Assembly: GCA_024742665.1 (NCBI GenBank)
Contig: JANSYA010000001.1
Span: 1,257,001-1,321,000, forward strand
Length of the DNA: 64,000 bases
DNA from: a bacterium
GTDB taxonomy: Bacteria > Spirochaetota > Leptospiria > Leptospirales > Leptonemataceae
Reading direction: 5' to 3'
Below, piece after piece: positions 1-8,013 of this stretch. Position 1 is the stretch's first letter. The number at the start of each line of letters is the position of its first letter. The notes below the pieces were generated by a model. That model was given only the letters and a program-made list of their open reading frames with translations, did no database searches and was not told the origin of the DNA. The position numbers were made by a program, and so were the translations under genes.

Positions 1-407
1 GTCAGTTTGATGGTTTTGTCGGCGCCGATAATGAACACCGAGCGCACCGTTAGATTATTCAGCGAATTGGGGTGAATCATGTCGTACAGATTCGCGACCG
101 TTTTGTCTTTGTCGGCGATCATCGGAAAATTCACGCTCGTGTTCTGGGTCTCGTTGATGTCCTTGATCCAGCCCTGGTGATCGTCGAGGCTGTCTACGGA
201 CAGGCCGATGACCTTCACGTTGCGTTTGTCGAATTCCGATTTAATTTTCGCGACCGTGCCGAGCTCGGTCGTGCAGACCGGAGTATAGTCCGCGGGGTGC
301 GAAAACAGCACGCCCCAGCTGTCGCCCAGCCATTTGTGAAACTCAATCGTGCCTTCGGTGGTCTCGGCCGTAAAGTCCGGCGCCACGTCTCCTAAACGTA
401 ATCCCAT
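1..407 (-). CDS. 1-Cys peroxiredoxin (Prx6-like), partial, C-terminus outside window
   Basis: Thiol peroxidase expected to reduce hydrogen peroxide and organic peroxides in the cytoplasm. The visible 135 residues begin MGLRLGDVAPDFTAE and include the peroxidatic cysteine at about residue 45 in the motif HPADYTPVCTTE, which with the preceding SWGVLFS is typical of the Prx6/1-Cys branch of the AhpC/TSA family. The protein runs off the left edge, so the C-terminal half cannot be judged. The ATG at 405-407 follows a good ribosome binding site (AGGAG) on the minus strand. Nothing upstream on that strand is co-directional; it is divergent from the hydrolase at 560. Confidence 0.93.
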   Translation of the reverse strand, partial: MGLRLGDVAPDFTAETTEGTIEFHKWLGDSWGVLFSHPADYTPVCTTELGTVAKIKSEFDKRNVKVIGLSVDSLDDHQGWIKDINETQNTSVNFPMIADKDKTVANLYDMIHPNSLNNLTVRSVFIIGADKTIKL

Positions 408-500
408 AATTTCAACTCCTTGTTCAATCGTAGTCTTGCCTTAACAAGATACAGGCGATCGCGCTGGCGGCGATCCGAATTTGTCGACGGCGCGCCTGGG

Positions 501-529
501 TTGACATGCACCCGGGTGGCCCGCACAAT
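501..529 (+). promoter_or_regulatory. Probable sigma-70-type promoter of the alpha/beta hydrolase gene
   Basis: A perfect -35 hexamer TTGACA at 501-506 is followed after 17 bases by CACAAT at 524-529, which matches four of six -10 consensus bases. It lies about 30 bases before the hydrolase start codon and in the gap between two divergent genes. Confidence 0.55.
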
Positions 530-559
530 CGCAGAAAAGCAGTGACCGGGGAGTAAGTC

Positions 560-1546
560 ATGAAACGCAGACTGATTCAGATAGCAGGCGGCGTCGCGGC
601 GACGGCGATTGTTCTGGGAGCCGCCATCGCCTGGTACTTTACGAGCCAGGCCCTGTATCCCGAATGGCAGATCATGGATCTCGCTTCCTGTCCGCAGCGC
701 CAGGTCGAAGGTTTCGGTCCCGAGTGCGGCGACCTGCGCAAATTGGACGATTTCGCATTCGAAGACTATCTGGCGCCGACCGATCGAGGCTATGCGGTCC
801 CGGCGTGGTATATCCCGGCTCTAAAACAAAAGGCACCCCCGGCGAAAGCAAACGTGCTGGGCGTCGCCCCCGGCAAATATGCGGCGATTTTCATTCACGG
901 CGGCGGGGCGGACCGGCGCGCAGGGACGCGGCTGGCTCGCTATTTCATCGATCGCGGAATCGACTACTATCAGCCCGATTTGGTCTGTCACGGATTGGCC
1001 GAATGCCCGCGCCCGGGTCTGAGCTTCGGTTACCGGGAACACCAGGACGTCGTTGATGTTTATCGCAGCATTCGCGAGCGCTATCAGGGCGTGTTTGTGA
1101 TCGGCTCATCCGTTGGCGCAAATTCGACTCTGATAGCCTTCCCGAAAATGGCGGGCGTGACCGCGGTCGTCGCCGAGAATCCGATGTACTCGGCGCGTCG
1201 CTTCGTGCTGGATACCGGCGCGGCTCCGGGATTCTTTCCCGATTGGTACCGTGAGATTTTGTATGCGCTGCTCGCCTGGCGAGCCGGCATTGAAGACCAC
1301 ACGGTCAGCGCGATGAGCGGCGTCGTTCGGGCCGCGAAGTCCGGAGCGCCGCTGCTTTTCATTCACAGCACTACGGATCATTTGATTCCCGCCACTCACA
1401 GCGAAGAGCTACACGAAATCTTTCGCGCGGAAGGCGGTACGGCCCGTCTGGAAATCGTGGAAGGAGCGCGACACTCCCGGATCTGGAACGCCGGTCCCGA
1501 AAAATACGAGGCCTTGCTGGACGATTTCTTTCGCGCAGCGCTGTAG
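560..1546 (+). CDS. Exported or membrane-anchored alpha/beta hydrolase
   Basis: Serine hydrolase of the alpha/beta fold, substrate unknown. Residues 8-30 form a hydrophobic signal anchor, so the enzyme probably acts outside the cytoplasmic membrane. An oxyanion region (IHGGGADRR) at about residues 112-120 is followed by the nucleophile elbow GSSVG near 181-185. An aspartate in HSTTDHLIP (about 269-277) and a histidine in GARHSR (about 303-308) complete a plausible Ser-Asp-His triad. The ATG at 560 follows GGGAGTAAG. Lone gene, divergent from the peroxiredoxin. It resembles the acyl-peptidase/BAAT-like group only in general organisation, so no specific reaction is assigned. Confidence 0.85.
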   Translation: MKRRLIQIAGGVAATAIVLGAAIAWYFTSQALYPEWQIMDLASCPQRQVEGFGPECGDLRKLDDFAFEDYLAPTDRGYAVPAWYIPALKQKAPPAKANVLGVAPGKYAAIFIHGGGADRRAGTRLARYFIDRGIDYYQPDLVCHGLAECPRPGLSFGYREHQDVVDVYRSIRERYQGVFVIGSSVGANSTLIAFPKMAGVTAVVAENPMYSARRFVLDTGAAPGFFPDWYREILYALLAWRAGIEDHTVSAMSGVVRAAKSGAPLLFIHSTTDHLIPATHSEELHEIFRAEGGTARLEIVEGARHSRIWNAGPEKYEALLDDFFRAAL

Positions 1547-1619
1547 CCTGGTTCGGGATCTGACTCTGGCAATGCTGCTGATCGCGCGCGGCGCGGCCCG
1601 GCCAGATCGGTCCTGCGCC

Positions 1620-1643
1620 CTTAGCTATTGACTTAGCTATTGA
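1620..1643. repeat. 12-bp tandem duplication spanning a stop codon
   Basis: CTTAGCTATTGA occurs twice head to tail. Each copy supplies a TAA stop, in the same frame, to the minus-strand gene ending at 1633, so the gene has a second in-frame stop 12 bases downstream. Confidence 0.8.
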
Positions 1644-2241
1644 CGGCCGTGTCGCGGCGAAAGATCGCCAGGTTCGCCGCGAAGAGCTCCATGACCGCGG
1701 CGCGCGATTTCGTCGGCACTTCGAAATCTTCTTTGAGCACCCGATCGACGAAATCAACCGCGTTCCGTTCCATGCTGTCGCCGCCGCTGTCAAAAATATA
1801 AAAAGCGAAGTCCCCGTCCGAAGGGGCTTCGACGGTAAAGGAGCCGTAGCTGATATAAGGCTCTTTCGAAACGAATACCTGATTTCGATTGGGCAGCTCG
1901 ATCTTGTCGAGTTCATTCCAGCGCAGCGGAATCGCCTGATCCGGTTCGCGCAGGTAGGGCTCCTGAAAGCTCTTCGGATAGGTGCGGGGCTCATAGATCA
2001 TAAAGACCCGGTAGCCGTCGGACTGGAAGGTCACGTCGTCGCCGCCGCCGTAGGCGATGTTCTTGATATTATCGAAGGCGACGGTTTCGAAGATCGTATA
2101 ATTGGAGCGGTTATGAAAGCGCGCGCTGACGACCAGGCCACCGTTTCCGAAATCGATATCGCCCCGCTTCAGGCCCTGGAATAGGCTGATCCACCGCATT
2201 GCCATTGCCCGAGCATGCTGGCGAACGAAGGGTTTGTCCAT
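1633..2241 (-). CDS. Hypothetical protein, 202 residues
   Basis: Not recognised. The product has no obvious signal peptide or membrane segment. The C-terminal half alternates hydrophobic and charged residues as in a beta-rich domain, and contains YIFDSGGDSMERNAVDF followed by a helical end (residues about 160-200). The start used is the ATG at 2241, which lacks a clear ribosome binding site; the ATG 12 codons downstream is an alternative (MAMRWISLF). It stands alone between two plus-strand genes, convergent with the hydrolase. The gene ends in a tandem duplication that doubles its stop codon. Confidence 0.6.
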   Translation of the reverse strand: MDKPFVRQHARAMAMRWISLFQGLKRGDIDFGNGGLVVSARFHNRSNYTIFETVAFDNIKNIAYGGGDDVTFQSDGYRVFMIYEPRTYPKSFQEPYLREPDQAIPLRWNELDKIELPNRNQVFVSKEPYISYGSFTVEAPSDGDFAFYIFDSGGDSMERNAVDFVDRVLKEDFEVPTKSRAAVMELFAANLAIFRRDTAVNS

Positions 2242-2557
2242 CAGAAATTCAAACGGGCCCGTTTCGTCGCACTGGTGAGTCTTTGTGGCCTCCTCGCGTT
2301 AAGCTTTCGTTACTGCAAGCCGTCCGACCGACGCAAAGGCGCCGTTTGCGCCGTGGCGAAATTTACACTCTCCGGAATAATCATTCCGCCGACCGAATTC
2401 TTTTCGGAAGTCGCGATCGGCGAATTGAATCCGACTTGACTCTGGTGCGCCGCATAAAATCATGGCCGTATTAGTGCGCCGCACAATTCGAGCGGCGAGA
2501 ATCCACAGAATTCTAACCAATTTATAGCGATCATTCTCGATCGCAGGGAGGCTCAAA
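2242..2557. other. Intergenic region upstream of the lytic transglycosylase
   Basis: No convincing gene. Short open frames here have no ribosome binding site and overlap the 5' end of the minus-strand gene. The region should hold divergent promoters for the genes at 2241 (-) and 2558 (+), but no -35/-10 pair with normal spacing was seen. Confidence 0.5.
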
Positions 2558-3217
2558 ATGGTCCAAAAGAGTATGGAACGCAACCAACTACTCGGGCTGG
2601 TCTTGAAGAAGCGGGTACTGATTCCCGTGCTGGCCCTGATCGCCGTATGTATGATTCGCGTGGACTTCGCAGGGGCGCACAGCGCCGAAGTTCAGCGGGA
2701 ACGCATCTTTGAATACATCGAAACCTTCGATCCCCGCCACACTCCCCGGTCAGCCAGGGAGCAGCTGGTCGACGTGATCATGCGGGAGGCCGATCGCCTC
2801 GATATCCCGTCAGACATGAAAATCGACGGGCGCGAGATTTCGAAAGCCTATCTGCTGACGGCTTATATTCGGGTGGAGTCCTCGTTCAATCCCCGGGCTC
2901 GTTCGACCTCGGATGCGCGGGGTTATATGCAGCTGAAGCCCTTGACCGCGAACTGGATCAACCGGGCCCCCAGCGCGAGCCAGTTTCGGGGGAACCTGAA
3001 CCTCTTCGATACCGAAGTGAACGTGGCCCTGGGCGCGGACTATATCAACTATCTGATGACCGAGATGGACGACGCGCGCCAGGTGGCTCTGGCTTATAAT
3101 GCCGGACCGAACAGCGTGCGCCGCGGTAAATTCATCGAAAGCTACTGGGTGAAGATCCTGCACACCTATCGCCAGCTGCGGACCGGCGAATTTAAGGACG
3201 CGCAAACCGTACTGTAA
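2558..3217 (+). CDS. Lytic transglycosylase, SLT domain
   Basis: Peptidoglycan lytic transglycosylase, expected to cleave the glycan between MurNAc and GlcNAc in the periplasm. A hydrophobic N-terminal anchor (residues 18-36, VLIPVLALIAVCMI) precedes the SLT fold. The catalytic glutamate is in the motif RVESSFNP (about residue 107), followed by the family signatures ARGYMQLKP and, near the C-terminus, ALAYNAGPNSVRRG. Length of 219 residues fits a minimal SLT enzyme. The ATG follows GGGAGG at good spacing. Lone gene, convergent with the phosphatase at 3315. Confidence 0.9.
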   Translation: MVQKSMERNQLLGLVLKKRVLIPVLALIAVCMIRVDFAGAHSAEVQRERIFEYIETFDPRHTPRSAREQLVDVIMREADRLDIPSDMKIDGREISKAYLLTAYIRVESSFNPRARSTSDARGYMQLKPLTANWINRAPSASQFRGNLNLFDTEVNVALGADYINYLMTEMDDARQVALAYNAGPNSVRRGKFIESYWVKILHTYRQLRTGEFKDAQTVL

Positions 3218-3269
3218 TCGATTCCCGGGCCCCTCGCTCCGGCGATCCGGGAGACCAACCTGCGACATT

Positions 3270-3285
3270 TGTAGGAACTCCTACA
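3270..3285. terminator. Small palindrome between convergent genes
   Basis: TGTAGGA and TCCTACA flank two bases, giving a perfect 16-bp palindrome preceded by TT. It lies between the transglycosylase (+) and the histidine phosphatase (-) and could be a weak bidirectional terminator; no U-tract follows on either strand. Confidence 0.35.
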
Positions 3286-3314
3286 GAGGCAGCGATTGAG
3301 AGATGATCGACCAA

Positions 3315-3938
3315 TCATCGTAACACGAATTCGGCCGGCTCCAGATAACGAAAGGGGCCGGCCTTCTGCGTTTCCCAGCCGCGCCGCCGGAGTTCCCGGC
3401 TTACCAGCCACAAAAAAAAGCCGTGGGAGTATAGAGCGATCGATCCCTGTTCGGTTGCCAGTGCCTCCAGCCGATCGGCGGCCGCCTGCACTCGCGCCAG
3501 AGTATCGCGGCGGCTTTCGGCGCAGTCCATCCAGCCGGTATACCAGCCGAAGCGCGCCAGAGTTAGCAGAAAGACTGTCGGCAGCTTGAGTCGCGTCCAG
3601 CGAAAGCGCGCCAGGGGCGTCTCTCGATACAGGGCGTCCTGTGGCACATCGTCCGGTTTTTTTTGCGTATAGAGCAGTGCGGTTTCGAAGGCCCGCGGCA
3701 GGTCGGAAGAAATCGTGCGGGCTGTCAGTAGATTTTGCCACCACCCGGGATCGGCCGCGGCCTGCATCGCTTCCAGACGAGGCGCGTTCCACTCGGAATC
3801 GAGGCCGGCTTCGTCGTAGGCATCGAAAAGGCGATTTAATTCGCCGGCGGTGATCCATCGCCAGGGGGTGTGGCTGTAGCGCAAACTCGGCCGTCCATGA
3901 CGAATGCAGAAGATCCGACTCTCGCGTGATGCGCTCAC
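3315..3938 (-). CDS. Histidine phosphatase superfamily protein
   Basis: Phosphoglycerate-mutase-like phosphatase, substrate unknown. The phosphohistidine motif CIRHG lies at residues 11-15, a second arginine is in SSDLPRAFETA (about 75-85), and the second histidine is in LYSHGFF near residue 170, all in the order expected for branch 1 of the superfamily. The 207-residue length is normal. Its ATG overlaps the stop codon of the small gene upstream by four bases (ATGA, 3935-3938), so the two are probably translated together. Could be a cobalamin or phosphosugar phosphatase, but nothing nearby decides it. Confidence 0.88.
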   Translation of the reverse strand: MSASRESRIFCIRHGRPSLRYSHTPWRWITAGELNRLFDAYDEAGLDSEWNAPRLEAMQAAADPGWWQNLLTARTISSDLPRAFETALLYTQKKPDDVPQDALYRETPLARFRWTRLKLPTVFLLTLARFGWYTGWMDCAESRRDTLARVQAAADRLEALATEQGSIALYSHGFFLWLVSRELRRRGWETQKAGPFRYLEPAEFVLR

Positions 3939-4144
3939 GCGTCGAGTTTACTCAAAGCCTGATCGAGGTCGGGCAGGGGAGCGTCTTTCAGATCGGCGGC
4001 GGGCATTTCCGATAGGTCGTACTGGCTCAGCTTTTGATCCAGGCGGTCAATGTGACTCTGTAAATGCTGCCGCGTATTCCACCAGATGCAGACGCGGTGT
4101 TTTTCAATTAGATCGAGCTGGGCGTATTTCTTTTTATCAGTCAT
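3935..4144 (-). CDS. Small hypothetical protein, 69 residues
   Basis: Not recognised. A charged, helical, cytoplasmic protein with heptad-like spacing (LQSHIDRLDQKLSQYDL), so possibly a short coiled coil. It overlaps the downstream histidine phosphatase by four bases (ATGA), which supports that it is a real, translationally coupled gene. No close upstream partner: the exported protein at 4183-4890 ends about 40 bases before its start. Confidence 0.6.
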   Translation of the reverse strand: MTDKKKYAQLDLIEKHRVCIWWNTRQHLQSHIDRLDQKLSQYDLSEMPAADLKDAPLPDLDQALSKLDA

Positions 4145-4182
4145 AGCGTAGGGCCGGGGGATTTACAGGCGGCTGGATCCAA

Positions 4183-4890
4183 TCAGCTTTCGTCGAATTC
4201 GATGCGCTGGACCACGTCTTTATGCGCGGCGACTCGACTGGTGGACGGGCCCTGCATGCCGGTAAACCAGCTGCCGTCTTTCTTTTGCAGATCGCCCCAG
4301 AACGAGAAGAGCTGCACGCTGCCGTTTTCATTTTCCAGCACGAACTGGTTCAAAAATACAAAGAGTTCACCGTCGCGTTTGAGCACCTGGCCGCCGTTTA
4401 ATTCGATCGTATAGCGATCCACGTCGAACTGAAAGATCTGGCCTTTCTCCTGCTGGCGAACCAGGCGACCGCGCCAGCGTTTGAGTTCGATGGCCTGAAT
4501 CTCTTCCGGGCGCACCAGCTTGCGATATTGAATGCCGTCAACGACGTGCGTAATGCTCAGACGCTCGGGAACGCGCACGCGGATCTTGCCTTTCAGGCGC
4601 CGACCGTCGCCCAGAGTGATGCCGACGTGAAAGGTTTTTTCGACCAGGGCGGCATTGGGCGCCGCGTCGCGGGCGGCTTGATCCGGCTGCTTCGACTGCC
4701 CCTTGCTCTGATTGCCTGCGGCCTGATTCGCATTCTTCTGGTTTGCGTTGGCCGCGTCGGCTTCGCGTACGGCGAGGTTCTGATTCGCGCGGCCCTGAGC
4801 AAAGAGCGCGTCCTGGCCGGCGCCGGAAACAGTCGGCGAAAGCAGCATACAGCCTGCGGCGATCCATACGTATGTGATCAGACTGCGCAT
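4183..4890 (-). CDS. Exported hypothetical protein with LSm-like C-terminal module
   Basis: Secreted or periplasmic protein of unknown role. Residues 1-25 form a signal peptide (RSLITYVWIAAGCMLLS). Residues about 28-80 are a low-complexity Gln/Asn/Ala/Lys linker. The remaining part is beta-rich, with a module running from GITLGDGRRLKGKI to EEIQAIEL that resembles the C-terminal module of the FecR lipoprotein at 61605-62561. The ATG at 4890 is the only start giving a signal peptide. It is followed at some distance by the 69-residue gene on the same strand. Similar exported proteins with this layout are common in Leptospira, but no function is known to me. Confidence 0.65.
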   Translation of the reverse strand: MRSLITYVWIAAGCMLLSPTVSGAGQDALFAQGRANQNLAVREADAANANQKNANQAAGNQSKGQSKQPDQAARDAAPNAALVEKTFHVGITLGDGRRLKGKIRVRVPERLSITHVVDGIQYRKLVRPEEIQAIELKRWRGRLVRQQEKGQIFQFDVDRYTIELNGGQVLKRDGELFVFLNQFVLENENGSVQLFSFWGDLQKKDGSWFTGMQGPSTSRVAAHKDVVQRIEFDES

Positions 4891-4901
4891 TTCAGAATAA
4901 C

Positions 4902-4927
4902 TCGTTCGCTCGTTCGCTCGTTCGCTT
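4902..4927. repeat. Three copies of TCGTTCGC
   Basis: An 8-bp unit TCGTTCGC is repeated three times just upstream of the exported-protein gene (4183-4890). Read on the other strand it is GCGAACGA, similar in flavour to the GCGAA-rich repeats at 33824-33950. Confidence 0.7.
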
Positions 4928-4944
4928 CGCGAGAGCGCCGTAAC

Positions 4945-6078
4945 TTAAATCAAGCCTCGCAAAGACATGGCGATGCGTTCCACGTTGTTCGCGGTCAAGC
5001 CCGGATAGATCGGAATCGAAACCGACTTTTGATAGATACGTTCGGCGTTGGGATACTCCAAACGCGCCAGGCCCAGAATATGATGTAAAGGCGATTCGAT
5101 TGCGCGACCCACGCCGATTTGCAGCGATGCGAAATAGCGCAGGACTTCGTCGTGGCTCTTGTTGATCAACACGGGAAAGCGCAGATAGCCGTCGACGCCC
5201 GCGTGCTTAAAATAGGCTTCGTGGCGAGTCGTTCGCAGAGTTTCCAGATACTTCTGCGCGATCTTTTTGCGCCGGGCCAGAGTCACTCCCAGGCGCGAAA
5301 GCTGGTCGAGACCCATCGCCGCCTGGAAATCTTCTAAGCCATAGTCGTAAGCGATGCTGCCTTCAGCGCGCTTCGCGCCGTAGCGCAGGGAATGCAGAAT
5401 CTTGTATAATTTCGGATCCTGGGTAACGATCACCGCGCCGTTGCCGGTGGTCAGCAGGTCGTATTCGGACAGACCGCAGACAGCCAGGTTGCCGCTTTTA
5501 CCGAAGTACTCGCCCTGCTGGTCCGATCCAACCAGGCCGGTGAAGTCTTCGATGATTTTTGCGCCGCGGTTTTGAACTTCCGTCGCGTCGATCGGCGACA
5601 CGCTGCCGAAAGTATGATCCATGACGAAGGCCGCCGGCGAAGCGGAGTTGTCGTCGCCGGACTGAGCGGCTGTCGTATCCCGCAGCATCTCCAGTTTTTC
5701 GTACACGACTTCCGCGTTCGGATGAAAGCTCCCGCGATCCGCGTCGACCAGCAGGGGGGCCGCGCCAGCGTAGCGTGCGCCGTCCAGAGCCTGGAGCGGG
5801 GCGATCGCGCTCATCAAGACGGGGGCATCCTTTTGTACGCCCAGCGCCAGATACGACAGATGGTAGGCCGCCGCCAGGGAATTGACTGCCAGGACGTGCT
5901 TGTAACCGAAGGCGTTGGCAAAGCTCCGCTCAAAGCGCCGGGTGATATCGCCCTGGCCCAGACGGTCCTGGATCAGGCAGTCCAGCACGGATTCCAGCTC
6001 GCGCTTGGAGAGCGTGGGCCGGTGAGCCTCGATCGGCTTGGGTTTTTTATCGTTTAAATACAGACTTACCGATGACAC
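4945..6078 (-). CDS. DegT/DnrJ/EryC1-fold protein lacking the PLP lysine
   Basis: Belongs by sequence to the PLP-dependent sugar aminotransferase fold (fold type I). Matching landmarks are VNSLAAAYHLSYLALG (about residues 65-80), IIED (175-178, position of the ring-nitrogen aspartate) and the block ending TTGNGAVIVT. Aligned without gaps to the family block that normally reads SFxxxKxxTTGEGG, the Schiff-base lysine is replaced by Asp207. Other family features (QAAMGLDQL) remain. Without the lysine it cannot form the usual internal aldimine, so it may be a non-enzymatic or altered-chemistry relative. Start is GTG at 6078 preceded by TGAGGT. Single gene; no sugar-nucleotide neighbours. Confidence 0.82.
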   Translation of the reverse strand: MSSVSLYLNDKKPKPIEAHRPTLSKRELESVLDCLIQDRLGQGDITRRFERSFANAFGYKHVLAVNSLAAAYHLSYLALGVQKDAPVLMSAIAPLQALDGARYAGAAPLLVDADRGSFHPNAEVVYEKLEMLRDTTAAQSGDDNSASPAAFVMDHTFGSVSPIDATEVQNRGAKIIEDFTGLVGSDQQGEYFGKSGNLAVCGLSEYDLLTTGNGAVIVTQDPKLYKILHSLRYGAKRAEGSIAYDYGLEDFQAAMGLDQLSRLGVTLARRKKIAQKYLETLRTTRHEAYFKHAGVDGYLRFPVLINKSHDEVLRYFASLQIGVGRAIESPLHHILGLARLEYPNAERIYQKSVSIPIYPGLTANNVERIAMSLRGLI

Positions 6079-6512
6079 AACATTACCTCAGAAACGGTGA
6101 AAATCACGGCAAAAGCCGGTTCTACCCCGATGCTACACGACCAGCGTGGACATTTGCCGCAGAGAAGGGAACAATTTAATGTTCCAGGAAGCGGATTATG
6201 TCTCTTTGCTGCCGGCCAGATTATGTCGCATTACAGGGTACGACAGGGGGTACGTCAATATCTTTAAAGCCCTATTGGCCTTCAGAGCGGCCGATGCGGT
6301 GAAATCAGCCCGGAGCCAACTAAAGCGCCGTAATTTTTTCCGAACTCCGGGGCGGCGGGTAGCACCACGGTCCGGGCCAGGCCATGTGGAAAACCCAGTC
6401 TGCCGGGGCCCGGCAGAGCGGCCTCGATCAACTCAGGGCCGGCCGCGGCTGGTGTGGGATCGCCGCCAGAGAACCCGGGCTGAATCCAGGCGGCCGGCGG
6501 CGGAACCGGGCT
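6079..6512. other. 434-bp stretch without a convincing gene
   Basis: A plus-strand open frame begins at 6146 but runs antisense into the desaturase gene and has no family signature, so it is not called. The stretch contains the 3' end signal of the minus-strand desaturase gene and the 5' region of the DegT-like gene. Its one clear structure is the GC palindrome at 6399-6417. Confidence 0.5.
6399..6417 (-). terminator. GC-rich palindrome downstream of the desaturase gene
   Basis: TCTGCCGGG and CCCGGCAGA flank a single G, giving a strong hairpin in the transcript about 95 bases after the stop of the minus-strand gene 6513-7892. There is no U-tract, so a terminator role is uncertain. Confidence 0.35.
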
Positions 6513-7892
6513 TTATTTCGCGGCTGTTGGAACCTGACCGGTATGCCCGTGGCCGGCGCCCGGACCGTGGCCCGCGTCCTGGCCGATCAGCAGGCGATAG
6601 CGACTCAGCCAGAAGATCCCCGCGGCGCCGATCAGTCCGGCGGCCAGAGCGTAGACGGCCAGGTCGGGCCGGGCGATCGCCACTGCGGCGGCGGCCGTGA
6701 GCAGCAACGCCTGGCGTCCGGCTTCCAGCCAGAATCCGAAGCGGCGGCCTTCGAGCAGGATGCCGATTACGACCAGACTGAGGATCACCCACGCTCCGAT
6801 CACACCGCCGGTCGTGCTAAAGGGAGCGACGATCCTGTTCAGGAGCGTGAGCGCTACGAGAATCACCAGGCTGAACTGCACCAGGCTGTAGACCGAAAGA
6901 CCCGTGGGAATCTGCGGATCGTACTTGCGGTACGTGGCCGGATCGACTTCCGGAATCGGCGTCATCTCGCCCATGCCGCGCGGTTTCCATCCCGGTTTCA
7001 TAAACCAGATCTTGAGTTTGTCTGTGAAGTGCGGCGCCCGGTAGGCGGTTTTGAACAGGTGCAGCCAGTACTGAATCTGCGCCCACATCGGATTCCAGCT
7101 CGCCAGGGGTTTGACTGTGCCGTAGTGGGGTTCCTCTTCTTCCTCCTGGAAGGTGCCGAACATCTTGTCCCATATAATCAGGGTGCCGGCGTGGTTTTTA
7201 TCGATGTACTTCGGATCGATGCCATGATGCACGCGATGGTGCGAAGGCGTATTCCAGATCGCTTCGATCCAGCGGGGCATCTTTTTTACGGCGCGAGTGT
7301 GGATCCAGAACTGGTAGATTGTGTTGAACTGCGACGCGATCAGATAGATCGCCGGGTGGATTCCGAGAAAGGCCAGGGGCATATAAAAAGGAAACGAGAA
7401 GGCGAACTGAAAGAAGCCCTGGCGCAGGGCCACGGTCAGATTGTATTCTTCGCTTTGATGGTGGGCTTCGTGGGATCCCCAGATCACGGCGACCTGGTGG
7501 CTCATGCGATGGAACCAATAATAAGCCAGATCCACCAGGAGGAAACCCACGATCGAACAGGCGACCAGGCCCCAGACCTGCGCATCGCTGAATTCCGCCA
7601 GAGCCTGGCCCCCGATCATTCCGACGATCATACCGTCCAGTCCCCAGTCGATCAGGCGGTAGTTGTGAAATACGAAATCGTATAATAGAAGATATCCGGC
7701 GAAGATCGTCGTGCGAATGAAGATCCCCGTCAACTGCTGCACGATGCCCATGCTCAGGTCGTTGATTGAGTCACTGATGCGATAGTAGTCGCGCTTGAGA
7801 ATATAGCGCGTCACGACCAGCTCGATAAAGATCAGCAGGAAGAAGAAGGGAATCGCCAGAGCGATATAGTTCGGGACTTGATACTGGGACAT
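6513..7892 (-). CDS. Sterol desaturase / fatty acid hydroxylase family membrane protein (AGMO-like)
   Basis: Integral membrane di-iron oxygenase. The three histidine clusters of the superfamily are present: WFHRMSH (about residues 126-132), HEAHH (141-145) and HHRVHHG (about 219-225). The lipid substrate is unknown; family members hydroxylate or desaturate sterols, fatty acids or ether lipids. The N-terminal half has about four membrane helices. After the catalytic domain there is a second hydrophobic block (about residues 335-440), an arrangement like alkylglycerol monooxygenase. The tail is glycine- and histidine-rich (GHGPGAGHGHTG). The ATG at 7892 follows GAGG. Single gene. Confidence 0.88.
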   Translation of the reverse strand: MSQYQVPNYIALAIPFFFLLIFIELVVTRYILKRDYYRISDSINDLSMGIVQQLTGIFIRTTIFAGYLLLYDFVFHNYRLIDWGLDGMIVGMIGGQALAEFSDAQVWGLVACSIVGFLLVDLAYYWFHRMSHQVAVIWGSHEAHHQSEEYNLTVALRQGFFQFAFSFPFYMPLAFLGIHPAIYLIASQFNTIYQFWIHTRAVKKMPRWIEAIWNTPSHHRVHHGIDPKYIDKNHAGTLIIWDKMFGTFQEEEEEPHYGTVKPLASWNPMWAQIQYWLHLFKTAYRAPHFTDKLKIWFMKPGWKPRGMGEMTPIPEVDPATYRKYDPQIPTGLSVYSLVQFSLVILVALTLLNRIVAPFSTTGGVIGAWVILSLVVIGILLEGRRFGFWLEAGRQALLLTAAAAVAIARPDLAVYALAAGLIGAAGIFWLSRYRLLIGQDAGHGPGAGHGHTGQVPTAAK

Positions 7893-8013
7893 GGCCTCAC
7901 CTCGAATGGCCAGATTTTAGAAACCGTCGCAGGAAATGCAAGCGAAAACATTTCGCATTGAAATTTTATGACATGGCGTCATGGTTGTGTTGTTGCTTCG
8001 CGGCGAGGCTTTC

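Noticed and set aside
2436..2460. TTGACT followed by TAAAAT before the transglycosylase gene
   Set aside because: Spacer is only 13 bases, too short for a sigma-70-type promoter.
6146..6700. 184-codon plus-strand frame
   Set aside because: No ribosome binding site or family signature; very Arg/Pro-rich product typical of antisense frames in GC-rich genes; overlaps the desaturase gene.
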